A DNA stretch of 64,000 bases, from NCBI RefSeq assembly GCF_900129815.1, contig NZ_FQWX01000002.1:62001-126000 (forward strand), in the 5' to 3' direction. Every line of letters begins with the position of its first letter. The stretch's first letter is position 1. The notes below the pieces were generated by a model. The model was given only the letters and a program-made list of their open reading frames with translations. It did no database searches and was not told the DNA's origin. The DNA comes from Asaccharospora irregularis DSM 2635 (GTDB taxonomy: Bacteria; Bacillota; Clostridia; Peptostreptococcales; Peptostreptococcaceae). Below are positions 33,875-43,481 of this stretch, one piece after another. The translations under genes were made by a program, and so were the position numbers.

Positions 33875-34941
33875 AGAAAAGAATAATACCGATTTTTGTT
33901 CCACATAAGGGCTGCCCTCACGATTGTATATTTTGCAATCAAAAGAAAATAACAGGAGTGAGCACCGACGTTACAAGTGAAGATGCGAGAAGTATTATAG
34001 AAGAATATTTACCTACTATAGACAAAGATGCAGAGGTAGAGATAGCATTTTTTGGAGGTAGTTTTACAGCTATAGATATTGATATACAAAAGAGCCTATT
34101 GTCAGTGGCGAAAGAATACGTAGACAGAGGACTTGTTAAGGATATTAGAATGTCTACAAGGCCAGACTGTATAGATGATGAAATACTGTCGATGCTAAAA
34201 GAATATAAAGCAAGCATAATAGAATTGGGAGTTCAATCACTTGATTCAAATGTGCTAATAGATAGTATTAGAGGTCATGAGGCTGATGTAGTTTATAATA
34301 GTTCTAAGCTTATTAAGGAATATGGAATTAAACTTGGTCTTCAGATGATGGTAGGACTACCTTCAGATTCTGAAGAAAAGTGCATATATACAGCAAAACA
34401 ATTTATAAAAATGAATCCTGACTGTGTCAGAATATACCCAACTTTAGTTGTAAAAGAAACTGGTCTTGAAAAGCTATTAAATAAAAATGAATATATTCCG
34501 TTTACTTTAGATGAAAGTATACAAATAGTTAAAAAACTTTTGGTTTTATTTTATGTAAATAATATAAATGTAATAAGAGTAGGCCTTCAGGCAACAGATG
34601 ATATACAACTAGGTAGAGCGGTTGTAAGTGGACCTTATCACCCTGCTTTTAGGGAATTAGTAGAATCAGAGATGATAAAGGATTATTTAGAGAGTTTAGT
34701 ATCGGAAAATATAGTAAAAAAAGAAGTAACAGTTAGAGTTAATAAGAGGAATATATCTAAAATTATAGGTAATAAAAAGTCAAATACTACTTATATGAAG
34801 GACAAGTTAAATTTAGTTTTAAAGGTTAAAGAAATAGACATTGATATAGATACTTTAGAAATTATGTTAGATGAGGAAAAAGTCATTACTATTAATATCA
34901 AAGATATTTATAAAAATTTATATGATATCTACAACCTTTAG
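33871..34941 (+). CDS. Radical SAM protein, Elp3/MiaB/NifB fold
   Basis: The 356-residue protein carries the radical SAM Cys motif CPHDCIFC (about 15-22, CxxxCxxC), followed by the Elp3-family features FFGGSFTAIDIDIQ (about 62-75), STRPDCIDDEILSML near 100, IELGVQSLDSNVLI near 118 and YPTLVVKETGLE near 190. It is shorter than true Elp3 and lacks the acetyltransferase domain, so the substrate is unknown. The position between rnc and smc is standard for Clostridia. Start by ATGA overlap with rnc; end 26 nt before smc. Confidence 0.85.
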   Translation: MKKRIIPIFVPHKGCPHDCIFCNQKKITGVSTDVTSEDARSIIEEYLPTIDKDAEVEIAFFGGSFTAIDIDIQKSLLSVAKEYVDRGLVKDIRMSTRPDCIDDEILSMLKEYKASIIELGVQSLDSNVLIDSIRGHEADVVYNSSKLIKEYGIKLGLQMMVGLPSDSEEKCIYTAKQFIKMNPDCVRIYPTLVVKETGLEKLLNKNEYIPFTLDESIQIVKKLLVLFYVNNINVIRVGLQATDDIQLGRAVVSGPYHPAFRELVESEMIKDYLESLVSENIVKKEVTVRVNKRNISKIIGNKKSNTTYMKDKLNLVLKVKEIDIDIDTLEIMLDEEKVITINIKDIYKNLYDIYNL

Positions 34942-34967
34942 TTTTAGCATTGAAGGGAGAGAACAAG

Positions 34968-37900
34968 TTGTATCTAAAAAGATTGGAATTAAAAGGCTTT
35001 AAATCCTTTCCTACAAAAACAGATATTATTTTTAAAGAAGGAATAACGGCTATAGTTGGCCCTAATGGTAGTGGGAAAAGTAATATCTCTGATGCTGTCA
35101 GATGGGTACTAGGAGAACAAAGTATAAAAAGTCTTAGAGGTGATAAGCTAGAAGATGTAATATTTGCAGGAACGGATAATAAGAAACCTATGAATTACTG
35201 CGAAGTTGCACTTACAATAGATAATCAAAACAATGAACTAGGTTTAGAATTTAGCGAAGTAACTATAAAAAGAAGAGCTTACAGAAATGGAGAGAGTGAG
35301 TTTTTTTTAAACAACAAAAGTTGTAGATTAAAAGATATAAAGGAAATATTTTTAGATACAGGTATAGGAAAAGATGGGTACTCCATTATAGAACAGGGTA
35401 AGGTTGATGAAATTCTTAGCAATAACCCTGCGAATAGAAGAAAGGTTTTTGATGAAGCCTGTGGCATATCTAAATATAGGTATAAAAAACAGGAGGCAGA
35501 GAGAAACTTAAAAAATACAAAAGAGAACTTAGAGAGAATTGATGATATATATATAGAAATAGAAAATCAATTAAAACCTCTTTTTAATCAACAGACAAAA
35601 GCGAAAAAATACTTGGATCTTAGTGAAAAACTTAAGGTGATAGAGGTAAACAGTTTTATTAGAGAAATTGAAGCCTTAGAAAAAGAGGTAGAAGAAGTAA
35701 ATAAACATATAGAACTTTTGAATAGAGACTTAACAGAAACAGAAAAGCAAAAAAATGATATAGATAATAAGTTTAGTTTAACTAATAAAGATATAGAGGA
35801 TATAGATGAAGTTATAAGTAAGTCCATAGACTATATAAACTCTATCAAGTCAATAATATCCCAAAAAGAAGGGCAGCTAAATTTAATAAACGAAAGATTA
35901 AAAAACTATAATAATGAAATAGATAGAAAAAATCAGGAAATTTTATCTATAAAAGAAAAAATAAAAAATAATCAATTAGAAATCGAAAGGTTAGATGAAG
36001 ATAAAAATAGCAAAAAAAGTAATATAGATATTCTACAGGAAAAGATAGGAAATATAGAAGAAGGTAATTCTTCTAAGAGAATTGAGATAGAAAAATTAAA
36101 TGAAAGAGTGGAATTTCTAAAAGACGATGTTATAAGAATCTTAAATAAAAAGCAAGAGTTGAGCAACAAGATATCAGCACTAGACGCGAACAAAGAAAAT
36201 ATAAAATCAAGGGTAAATAGTATAAATCAAGAGATAAAAGATATAAATAATGATAAACAGGAAAAAAATAATACTTTAAGCAGTATTGAACTTGACTTTA
36301 AATCCAAACAAGAAAACTTAAATAATCTGAATATAAAGAATAATAATCTTAAAGAAAGCTTAGAAAATTTCGTTTATGAAAACAGCAGAATTGAAAAAAA
36401 TATTCAAGATACAAAGTATACTTTAAATGATTTACAATCAAAACTTAATATATACATAGAGATGGAAAATCATTATGAAGGGTTTAATCGTGGTGTTAAA
36501 GAAGTATTAAAAAATAAAAGCTTAAATGGAATACATGGGGCTGTAGGACAGATTATAAATGTATCTTCAAAGTATGAAAAAGCAGTAGAGGCAGCTCTTG
36601 GTGCTACTATGCAAAATGTTATAACAGATGATGAACAAAGTGCAAAAGTGGCGATAAACTATCTAAAGAAAAATAATTTAGGAAGAGTGACGTTTTTACC
36701 AGTAAATATAATAAAGGGAAATAAAATAGATAAAAAAACTATAAAATCTAACGCCAAGTATATAGGTTTGGCCAGTGACTTAGTATCCTTTAATGATAAA
36801 TACAAAAACATTATAGATAGTATATTAGGCAGAACAATTATAATAGAAAATATAGATGAGGCAATAAAGTTTGCTAGAGAGACAAACCATAGGTTTAAAG
36901 TTGTAACCTTAGATGGGGAAATATTAAATCCAGGAGGGGCTTTAACTGGTGGAAGTCTAAAGGCAAGTGGAAATATATTATCTAGAAAAAGACTTATAGG
37001 TGAATACACAGATAATATAAAGACTTTAAAAGAAAAGGGAAATTGTCTTTTAGAGGAAAAAGAGATAATAAGTAACAATATAAACAATGTAAATACGGAA
37101 TTAAAGGTAATAGATCAAGAGTTAAAAGAATCTGAAAAGCTTATAATTATGCAAAACTCTAATATCCAAAGACTAAAAGACGAAATAGAATCATTGGATA
37201 ATGTTTTGGTTAAGCTAGAAAATGAAAAAAAAGGACTAGACTCAAACTTAAGTTACACATTAGAAAAGATAGAAGTTGTTAATAATCAAGTGACAGATAT
37301 AGAAGATAAACACAAGGAAAACCAGGAGAATATACAGAATTTAAGTGAAAAACTTAAAGAGTTAAACAAGGTATATGAAGATGAAAAGTCTAATTTTGAT
37401 GGGTTAAATCTTGAATTAGTTAAAAGTAAACAAATATATGAAGGCTTGATAAAGGAAAAAGAGAGAATAGAGACTGAGACTAACGATTTACAAGAAAGAT
37501 TGACAAACTATGAAAAATCTTTGGTTAGTAAAAGGTTAGATATAGCAAAGCTTGAGGAAGAGTTAGTTATTGAAACTACTGAAAAAGAAAACTTAAAGGA
37601 ACAGTTAGGTCACAACAATAGCAATTTGGAAACTAAGAAGGTCGTAAAAGAGGATTTAAAATCTAGATTGGAAGATTTCAATAAAAACTTAAAGTCTATA
37701 GATAGACAGTATATGGAACTAAAAGAAAGCTTATTCAAGGTAGAAGGAAAACTAGAGAGATTAAGATCAAACCAAGAAACTTACATTAATAAGCTTTTTG
37801 AAAAATATCAAATGACTTTTGTTCAGGCTATAGAAATTAGAGAAGATAAGTTAGAAATAGACAAGAAGCAATTAGAGCGCCTAAGAATGGAAATAAGAAG

Positions 37901-38522
37901 CTTAGGAAATGTAAACATAGATTCTATAAAAGAATATGAAGAAGTAAAAGAAAGATATGACTTCTATAGTGAACAAAAACAGGATTTAGAAGAGTCTATA
38001 CAAGCTATAGAGCGAATAATAAGTGAATTAGAAGAGAGTATGAAATCCGAATTTAAGATTCAATTCAATGCAATAAATGAAAACTTCAAATATGTATACA
38101 AAAGATTATTTGGAGGGGGATGTGGAGAACTGACTATTTTAGATGAGGAAAATATACTAGAAAGTGATATCGAAATAACAGCCCAACCACCTGGTAAGAA
38201 GATGAAGAACTTGAATTTATTATCAGGAGGAGAAAAAGCTCTTACTGCTATAAGCGTATTATTTTCAATACTTTTGGCTAAGCCTACCCCGTTTTGTATA
38301 TTAGATGAAATTGAGGCTCCGCTTGATGATGTAAATATATTTAGGTTTGGTGAATTTTTAAGAGAGTTATCAGAGGATACTCAGTTTATATCTGTAACGC
38401 ATAGGAGAGGTACTATGGAGGTTGCAGACTATATATACGGTGTTACTATGCAGGAAAAAGCAATATCGAAGGTTATAAGTTTAAAACTAAAAGAAGCTCA
38501 AGAGATTACGGATGTTATATAG
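34968..38522 (+). CDS. smc: Chromosome segregation protein SMC
   Basis: SMC forms the ring-shaped condensin with ScpA and ScpB. The 1184-residue protein has Walker A VGPNGSGKSNISDAVRWVLG (about 31-50), a Q-loop, and IEQGKVDEILSN near 144. Two long coiled coils flank the hinge (about 500-660; GAVGQIINVSSKYEKAVEAA and TLDGEILNPGGALTGGS). The C-terminal head has LLSGGEKALTAISVLF (about 1084-1099) and Walker B FCILDEIEAPLDD. TTG 34968 behind AAGGGAGAG is the likely start; the TTG at 34950 precedes the ribosome site. scpAB are not in this window. Confidence 0.97.
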   Translation: MYLKRLELKGFKSFPTKTDIIFKEGITAIVGPNGSGKSNISDAVRWVLGEQSIKSLRGDKLEDVIFAGTDNKKPMNYCEVALTIDNQNNELGLEFSEVTIKRRAYRNGESEFFLNNKSCRLKDIKEIFLDTGIGKDGYSIIEQGKVDEILSNNPANRRKVFDEACGISKYRYKKQEAERNLKNTKENLERIDDIYIEIENQLKPLFNQQTKAKKYLDLSEKLKVIEVNSFIREIEALEKEVEEVNKHIELLNRDLTETEKQKNDIDNKFSLTNKDIEDIDEVISKSIDYINSIKSIISQKEGQLNLINERLKNYNNEIDRKNQEILSIKEKIKNNQLEIERLDEDKNSKKSNIDILQEKIGNIEEGNSSKRIEIEKLNERVEFLKDDVIRILNKKQELSNKISALDANKENIKSRVNSINQEIKDINNDKQEKNNTLSSIELDFKSKQENLNNLNIKNNNLKESLENFVYENSRIEKNIQDTKYTLNDLQSKLNIYIEMENHYEGFNRGVKEVLKNKSLNGIHGAVGQIINVSSKYEKAVEAALGATMQNVITDDEQSAKVAINYLKKNNLGRVTFLPVNIIKGNKIDKKTIKSNAKYIGLASDLVSFNDKYKNIIDSILGRTIIIENIDEAIKFARETNHRFKVVTLDGEILNPGGALTGGSLKASGNILSRKRLIGEYTDNIKTLKEKGNCLLEEKEIISNNINNVNTELKVIDQELKESEKLIIMQNSNIQRLKDEIESLDNVLVKLENEKKGLDSNLSYTLEKIEVVNNQVTDIEDKHKENQENIQNLSEKLKELNKVYEDEKSNFDGLNLELVKSKQIYEGLIKEKERIETETNDLQERLTNYEKSLVSKRLDIAKLEEELVIETTEKENLKEQLGHNNSNLETKKVVKEDLKSRLEDFNKNLKSIDRQYMELKESLFKVEGKLERLRSNQETYINKLFEKYQMTFVQAIEIREDKLEIDKKQLERLRMEIRSLGNVNIDSIKEYEEVKERYDFYSEQKQDLEESIQAIERIISELEESMKSEFKIQFNAINENFKYVYKRLFGGGCGELTILDEENILESDIEITAQPPGKKMKNLNLLSGGEKALTAISVLFSILLAKPTPFCILDEIEAPLDDVNIFRFGEFLRELSEDTQFISVTHRRGTMEVADYIYGVTMQEKAISKVISLKLKEAQEITDVI

Positions 38523-38555
38523 AAAGAAATATATTAGCATAGGAGGATATTAGTA

Positions 38556-39752
38556 GTGTTAAAAAAACTATTTAAATTTAATCAGAAAAAAGAAGCACAA
38601 AAAGAAGTTGAAAATCAGCAAATTAAAGAAAAACAAAATGATGAAGAACAAGTTATTCCACAAGAAAATACTGAAGAACTAGATAACATAGATGAAGAAC
38701 TAGATACCATAGATGAAGAATTAGATAAAGAAGAAGTTTTAGATGACTCAAGTAAAGTAAATGAATTAGATAAAGCGGAAGTTTCAGATAGCTCAAATAA
38801 AGTAAATGAAGAAGACTCAGAAGATTCAGCTCAAATAAAAGTAGGATTGTTTGATAAGTTAAAACAAGGGCTTACTAAAGCTAAGCAAGGAATAACAGAT
38901 AAAATAGACGAGGTTTTAAAGTCGTACACTAAAGTAGATGAGGAATTATTAGAAGAGTTAGAAGAAATATTAATCACTGCTGATGTAGGTGTAAATACTA
39001 CTATGGATATAATTGACAAGCTAAGAGATAAAATAAAGGAAAAAGGAATTACAAATCCAATGGATGTAAGAGATGAGCTTAAAAGTATAGTAGAAGACAT
39101 ACTATGTAGTGAGAACTCTCAATTAGATACAGACCATTCTCCTACTATAATACTTATGGTTGGGGTAAATGGGGTTGGTAAAACTACGACTATAGGTAAA
39201 TTAGCTTATAAGTACAAAAAAGAAGGAAAGAAAGTTTTATTGGCAGCTGGTGATACATTTAGAGCGGCAGCAGCAGAGCAACTAGAGATATGGGCCAAAA
39301 GGAGTAATGTAGATATAATAAAACATCAAGAAGGTGCAGACCCAGGAGCGGTAGTATTTGATGCTATAAAGGCAGCAAAGGCTAGAAATACAGATTTATT
39401 AATTTGTGATACGGCTGGTAGACTACATAATAAGGCTAACCTTATGAATGAACTTGGAAAAGTATTTAAAATAGTTGATAGAGAATTTCCAGAGGCCAAA
39501 AAAGAGGTTCTTTTGGTAGTAGATGCAACGACTGGACAAAATGCTGTAGTCCAGGCTAAAACTTTTAAAGAAGTGGCAAATATTACAGGCATAGTGCTTA
39601 CTAAATTAGATGGGACAGCAAAAGGTGGAGTTGTGCTAGCTGTTAAGTCTGAAGTAGATGTTCCTGTTAAGCTTATAGGTGTTGGAGAAAAGGTAGAAGA
39701 CTTACAGAATTTTGATGCTAAATTATTCTCAGAGGCATTGTTTGGTAATTAG
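38556..39752 (+). CDS. ftsY: SRP receptor FtsY
   Basis: FtsY is the membrane-associated GTPase that receives ribosome-SRP complexes. The first 95 residues are acidic and repetitive (EELDNIDEELDTIDEELD, then two SSKVNE/SSNKVNE copies), a variable A domain. The NG domain follows: a helical bundle, then VGVNGVGKTTTIGKLA (about 198-213), AAGDTFRAAAAEQLEIWA, CDTAGRLHNKANLM and LTKLDGTAKGG, ending PVKLIGVGEKVEDLQ. GTG 38556 has AGGAGG. It lies 33 nt after smc and is followed by ylxM-ffh, the expected SRP cluster. Confidence 0.97.
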   Translation: MLKKLFKFNQKKEAQKEVENQQIKEKQNDEEQVIPQENTEELDNIDEELDTIDEELDKEEVLDDSSKVNELDKAEVSDSSNKVNEEDSEDSAQIKVGLFDKLKQGLTKAKQGITDKIDEVLKSYTKVDEELLEELEEILITADVGVNTTMDIIDKLRDKIKEKGITNPMDVRDELKSIVEDILCSENSQLDTDHSPTIILMVGVNGVGKTTTIGKLAYKYKKEGKKVLLAAGDTFRAAAAEQLEIWAKRSNVDIIKHQEGADPGAVVFDAIKAAKARNTDLLICDTAGRLHNKANLMNELGKVFKIVDREFPEAKKEVLLVVDATTGQNAVVQAKTFKEVANITGIVLTKLDGTAKGGVVLAVKSEVDVPVKLIGVGEKVEDLQNFDAKLFSEALFGN

Positions 39753-39773
39753 ATAGCTTTTTAAAATAAATGT

Positions 39774-39809
39774 TGACATTGTATTCTATATGATATAAAA
39801 TACAATGTG
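39774..39809 (+). promoter_or_regulatory. Promoter of ylxM-ffh overlapped by a 10-bp inverted repeat
   Basis: TTGACA (39774-39779) is followed by TATAAA (39795-39800, spacer 15) or TAAAAT (39797-39802, spacer 17). ACATTGTATT (39777-39786) and AATACAATGT (39800-39809) form a perfect inverted repeat that covers the -35 and -10, an operator-like arrangement. Confidence 0.6.
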
Positions 39810-39852
39810 TAAAGTAAATAACCTTTACAGTATATCACGGGAAGTGTGAGAT

Positions 39853-40221
39853 ATGAATATAGAGAAAATGGTTGAGATTGGCTTATTGTTTGAACAATAC
39901 AAAGAACTACTTACAAGTAAACAAAGAGAGATTGTGAGCTTATATTATGATGAAGATTACTCTTTGGGTGAGATTAGTGAAAACTTAAGTGTATCTAGAC
40001 AGAGTGTTTACGATACCTTGAAACGTTCTGAGAAGATACTAAGAGAATATGAAGATAAATTACATTTAGTCTCTAGAATCCAAGAACAAGAGTCAAAAAT
40101 AAAACTTATAAATGATAAAGTACTCGATATTAAAAAAGATTTGTTGCGCAATGTGGATTGTGCTGATTTAATCCCTAAGCTAAAAAATATAGAAGATTTA
40201 TGTAGGGAGATGATAAAATGA
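39853..40221 (+). CDS. ylxM: YlxM/p13 family DNA-binding-like protein
   Basis: The 122-residue protein has a sigma-70 region 4-like helix-turn-helix: LTSKQREIVSLYYDEDYSLG and ISENLSVSRQSVYDTLKRSE (about 20-55). Two long helices follow. YlxM homologues are found next to ffh and associate with SRP in streptococci (YlxM stimulates Ffh/FtsY GTPase). ATG 39853 has GGGAAGTG. It overlaps ffh by 4 nt, so the two are co-translated. It is preceded by the promoter-operator described above. Confidence 0.9.
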   Translation: MNIEKMVEIGLLFEQYKELLTSKQREIVSLYYDEDYSLGEISENLSVSRQSVYDTLKRSEKILREYEDKLHLVSRIQEQESKIKLINDKVLDIKKDLLRNVDCADLIPKLKNIEDLCREMIK

Positions 40222-41570
40222 TATTTGAAGGATTATCCGATAAGCTACAAAGTGCTCTTGGTAAGTTAAAGTCAAAAGGAAAGCTTACAGAAAAAGATGT
40301 AAAAGATGCTATGAGAGAAGTCAAGCTTGCACTTCTTGAGGCTGATGTAAACTTTAAAGTAGTAAAGGATTTTATAAAAAAAGTTCAAGAGAGATGTGTT
40401 GGACAAGAAGTTATGGAGAGTTTAACTCCGGCCCAACATGTTATAAAAATAGTAAATGAAGAACTTACAAGTTTAATGGGAGATGTCCAAAGTAAGATAA
40501 TGATATCTTCTAAACCTCCTACTGTTATAATGATGGTGGGGCTTCAAGGTGCAGGGAAAACTACTACATCTGGTAAGCTTGGAGGTTACTTCAAAAAACA
40601 GGGAAAGAGACCTTTGCTCGTAGCCTGTGACGTTTACAGACCAGCAGCCATAAAACAATTACAGGTTGTTGGAGAAAAGTTAGATATACCTGTGTTTAAT
40701 ATGGGAGATAAAGAAAGTCCCGTTAATATAGCAAAAGCGGCATTAAGTCATGCAATTAAAAATAACAATGATCTTGTTATTATAGATACAGCTGGTAGAT
40801 TACATATAGATGAAACTCTAATGGATGAGCTAAAGTCTGTGAAATCAGAGGTAAAGCCACATGAAATACTTTTAGTTGTAGACTCTATGACAGGTCAAGA
40901 TGCAGTAAATGTATCTGAAAGTTTTAATGAAGCTCTTGGTATAGATGGAGTAGTATTAACTAAGTTAGATGGTGATACTAGAGGTGGGGCAGCACTTTCA
41001 ATTAGATCTGTTACAAAAAAACCTATTAAATTCATAGGTATGGGAGAAAAGCTAGATGACTTAGAGCCTTTCCATCCAGATAGGATGGCGTCTAGAATAT
41101 TAGGAATGGGAGATATCCTAAGCTTAATAGAAAAGGCTCAAGAAAATATAGATATAGAAAAAGCTAAGGAACTTGAACAAAAAATCAAGAAACAAGATTT
41201 GGATCTTGAAGATTTCTTAGAACAAATGGAACAAATACAGAATATGGGCCCTCTTGACAAGATATTAGGAATGATGCCAGGTATGGGGAATATAAAAGAC
41301 CAGCTTGGTGATGTTGATATGAATGGCAAGGAAATAAAAAGAACAAAAGCTATCGTACAAGCGATGACAATTGAGGAAAGAAGAAATCCAAGTATATTGA
41401 ACGCTTCTAGAAAGAAGAGAGTAGCTAGAGGTAGTGGGACTAGTGTTCAAGATGTAAATAGACTTCTAAAACAATTTAATGAAATGAAGAAAATGATGAA
41501 GATGTTTACGGGTTCGCAAAAAAGTATGAAGAAAAGGGGCGGTTTCGCCGGACTTCCTTTCTTTAAATAA
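40218..41570 (+). CDS. ffh: Signal recognition particle GTPase Ffh
   Basis: Ffh binds 4.5S/6S RNA and signal sequences on the ribosome. The 450-residue protein has the N domain (MIFEGLSDKLQSALGKLKSK), the G domain with MMVGLQGAGKTTTSGKLGGY (about 104-123), ACDVYRPAAIKQL, IIDTAGRLHIDETLM and VLTKLDGDTRGGAA, then the Met-rich M domain (about 300-450; MPGMGNIKDQLG, RKKRVARGSGTSVQDVNRLL, KKMMKMFTG). Starts with a 4-nt overlap with ylxM. Standard length. Confidence 0.98.
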   Translation: MIFEGLSDKLQSALGKLKSKGKLTEKDVKDAMREVKLALLEADVNFKVVKDFIKKVQERCVGQEVMESLTPAQHVIKIVNEELTSLMGDVQSKIMISSKPPTVIMMVGLQGAGKTTTSGKLGGYFKKQGKRPLLVACDVYRPAAIKQLQVVGEKLDIPVFNMGDKESPVNIAKAALSHAIKNNNDLVIIDTAGRLHIDETLMDELKSVKSEVKPHEILLVVDSMTGQDAVNVSESFNEALGIDGVVLTKLDGDTRGGAALSIRSVTKKPIKFIGMGEKLDDLEPFHPDRMASRILGMGDILSLIEKAQENIDIEKAKELEQKIKKQDLDLEDFLEQMEQIQNMGPLDKILGMMPGMGNIKDQLGDVDMNGKEIKRTKAIVQAMTIEERRNPSILNASRKKRVARGSGTSVQDVNRLLKQFNEMKKMMKMFTGSQKSMKKRGGFAGLPFFK

Positions 41571-41610
41571 ATAAAAACAAAAAGACAAAAATTATTCGGA
41601 GGTGACTGTA

Positions 41611-41880
41611 ATGGCAGTTAAAATAAGATTAAAAAGAATGGGATCAAATAAAAAGCCTTTCTACAGAATAGTAGTAGCTGATTCAAGATCTCCAAGAGAT
41701 GGAAAATTCATAGAGGAAATAGGATTCTACAATCCAATTTCTCAACCTAAGCAAGTAAAAATAAACGACGAAAAAGCTGTAAAATGGTTATCAACTGGTG
41801 CTCAACCAACTGAAACAGTAAAAACTTTATTTGCTAAAAATGGAGTAATGGAAAAATTCGAAGCTTCTAAGCAAAAATAA
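41611..41880 (+). CDS. rpsP: 30S ribosomal protein S16
   Basis: S16 (89 residues from ATG 41611) begins [20 protein letters not shown], with [20 protein letters not shown] and [16 protein letters not shown], the full family pattern. CGGAGGTGAC gives a strong ribosome site at 41611; the in-frame codons from 41602 precede it and are not part of the gene. It begins the rpsP-khpA-rimM-trmD-rplS cluster common to bacteria. Confidence 0.98.
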   Translation: MAVKIRLKRMGSNKKPFYRIVVADSRSPRDGKFIEEIGFYNPISQPKQVKINDEKAVKWLSTGAQPTETVKTLFAKNGVMEKFEASKQK

Positions 41881-41906
41881 TTTTGGAACTTTAGGAGATG
41901 AAATAT

Positions 41907-42134
41907 ATGAAAGAGCTAGTGGTAGATATAGCTAAAGCTCTAGTAGATAATCCTGAAGAAGTTGTAGTTGAAGAAATTGAAGACAAAGATGGACTAATCT
42001 TAAAACTTACAGTTTCTAAAGATGACATGGGAAAGGTTATCGGTAAGCAGGGAAGAATAGCTAAAGCTATAAGAACTGTTGTAAAATCTGCTGCAAACAA
42101 AGAGAAAATAAAAGTTTCTCTTGAAATAGTATAA
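41907..42134 (+). CDS. khpA: KH-domain RNA-binding protein KhpA (YlqC)
   Basis: The 75-residue protein is one small KH domain with the GxxG loop in KVIGKQGRIAKAIRTVV (about 47-63), after LILKLTVSKDDMG. KhpA forms a dimer with KhpB and binds small RNAs in Gram-positive bacteria. TTAGGAG lies 9 nt before ATG 41907; the ATG at 41898 is too close to that site. Located between rpsP and rimM as usual. Confidence 0.93.
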   Translation: MKELVVDIAKALVDNPEEVVVEEIEDKDGLILKLTVSKDDMGKVIGKQGRIAKAIRTVVKSAANKEKIKVSLEIV

Positions 42135-42163
42135 AAGGATTAGGTATATACCTAATCCTTTTT
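42133..42163 (+). terminator. Terminator after khpA
   Basis: A near-perfect palindrome centred on TATA (AAAAGGATTAGGTA with TACCTAATCCTTTT) starts in the khpA stop codon and ends in a T-run. It splits rpsP-khpA from rimM-trmD. Confidence 0.75.
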
Positions 42164-42239
42164 GTATATAATAGGTACTAAATTTATAGTTCGAAAAAGC
42201 TTATTTAAAAAATAATTTAACTAAATAGAAGGTGATAAT

Positions 42240-42755
42240 ATGAATGAAAAGATAAGTCATTTTAAAATAGGAGAAATTGTAAATACACAGGGCTTAAGAG
42301 GAGAAGTAAGGGTATACCCTTTTACAGGAGATATAAATAGATTTGATGAGTTAGAGAGTTTTTATTTAGGTAAAGATTTAGAAACTAAATGGTTCGTGGA
42401 GAAAGTTAGATACAAAGGTAATATGGTAATAATGAAAATAAAAGGTATAGACACAGTTGAGGCAGCGGAAAAATTAAAAAATAAGTTTATGTATATATCT
42501 AGGGAAGAGAGTAGAGAACTTGAAGACGGAGAATTCTTTATAGCGGATATGATTGGAATGAAAGTATTCACAGTAGGCGGAGAGTATGTAGGTGAATTAA
42601 AAGAAGTTCTTCAATACTCAGCTAATGATGTGTATGTTATAAAAGGAGAAGAAGAAAAGGAATATACAATCCCAGCGATAATGAAATTTGTTCCTACTAT
42701 AGACATTGAAGAGAGAAAAATGATAATAGACCCTATTAAGGGAATGTTGGATTAG
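42240..42755 (+). CDS. rimM: Ribosome maturation factor RimM
   Basis: RimM assists 30S head assembly and binds S19. The 171-residue protein has the N-terminal RimM domain (FKIGEIVNTQGLRGEVRVYP, about 8-27) and a C-terminal PRC barrel with FFIADMIGMKVFTVGGEYVG and YTIPAIMKFVPTIDIEERKM. AAGGTGA is the ribosome site. trmD follows by 8 nt, so the two are coupled, as in most bacteria. Confidence 0.96.
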   Translation: MNEKISHFKIGEIVNTQGLRGEVRVYPFTGDINRFDELESFYLGKDLETKWFVEKVRYKGNMVIMKIKGIDTVEAAEKLKNKFMYISREESRELEDGEFFIADMIGMKVFTVGGEYVGELKEVLQYSANDVYVIKGEEEKEYTIPAIMKFVPTIDIEERKMIIDPIKGMLD

Positions 42756-42763
42756 GTGATGAT

Positions 42764-43456
42764 ATGAGATTTCATATAATGACACTTTTCCCAGATATAT
42801 TCAATTCTTATATGGGCGAGAGTATAATGAAAAGAGGAGTAGAAAAAGGTATTATAGAGGTCAATGTATATAATATTAGAGATTTCTCTAACAACAAACA
42901 TAAAAAAGTTGATGATTATCCTTTTGGAGGGGGAGCTGGTATGGTGATGACCCCTCAACCTATATATGATACATATAAACATATAATAGAAACTAATAAT
43001 ATAGAAAAACCGAGAGTTATTTATTTAACACCAAAAGGAAAGGTATACAAACAATCAATAGCACAGGATATATCTAAAGAAGAAGATATAATACTACTAT
43101 GCGGTCATTATGAAGGTATAGATGAGAGAATACTTGAATTAATAGTTACAGATGAAGTTTCTATAGGGGACTATGTCCTTACAGGAGGAGAGCTTCCTGC
43201 TCTTATATTAATTGATTCTATCTCTAGACTTATCCCCGGTGTTTTAAATCAAAATGAGTCTTTTGAGGAGGAGTCATTTAAGGATAATTTGCTTGAATAC
43301 CCTCAATATACTAGGCCCAGAGAATTTATGGGGTTAGAAGTACCCGAAGTTTTGTTGTCAGGAAATCATAAGAATATAGATGAGTGGAGACACAATGAAT
43401 CCATTAAAATTACCAAAGAAAGAAGACCTGATTTGTACAAAAAAGCTTGTAAATAG
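42764..43456 (+). CDS. trmD: tRNA (guanine-N1)-methyltransferase TrmD
   Basis: TrmD makes m1G37 in tRNAs, preventing frameshifts. The 230-residue SPOUT enzyme shows MRFHIMTLFPDIFNSYMGES, DDYPFGGGAGMVM (about 49-61), the trefoil-knot motifs LLCGHYEGIDERI (about 110-122) and SIGDYVLTGGELPALILID (about 131-149), and a C-terminal RPREFMGLEVPEVLLSGNH. The ribosome site is weak (TAGGTGAT), suggesting coupling to rimM. The -35 of the rplS promoter lies in its 3' end. Confidence 0.97.
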   Translation: MRFHIMTLFPDIFNSYMGESIMKRGVEKGIIEVNVYNIRDFSNNKHKKVDDYPFGGGAGMVMTPQPIYDTYKHIIETNNIEKPRVIYLTPKGKVYKQSIAQDISKEEDIILLCGHYEGIDERILELIVTDEVSIGDYVLTGGELPALILIDSISRLIPGVLNQNESFEEESFKDNLLEYPQYTRPREFMGLEVPEVLLSGNHKNIDEWRHNESIKITKERRPDLYKKACK

Positions 43457-43475
43457 TGTACAAATATAGTATAAT
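43447..43475 (+). promoter_or_regulatory. Promoter of rplS inside the end of trmD
   Basis: TTGTAA (43447-43452) and TATAAT (43470-43475) are separated by 17 nt. The -35 overlaps the trmD stop region, giving rplS its own start downstream of the trmD gene. Confidence 0.6.
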
Positions 43476-43481
43476 AAAAGC

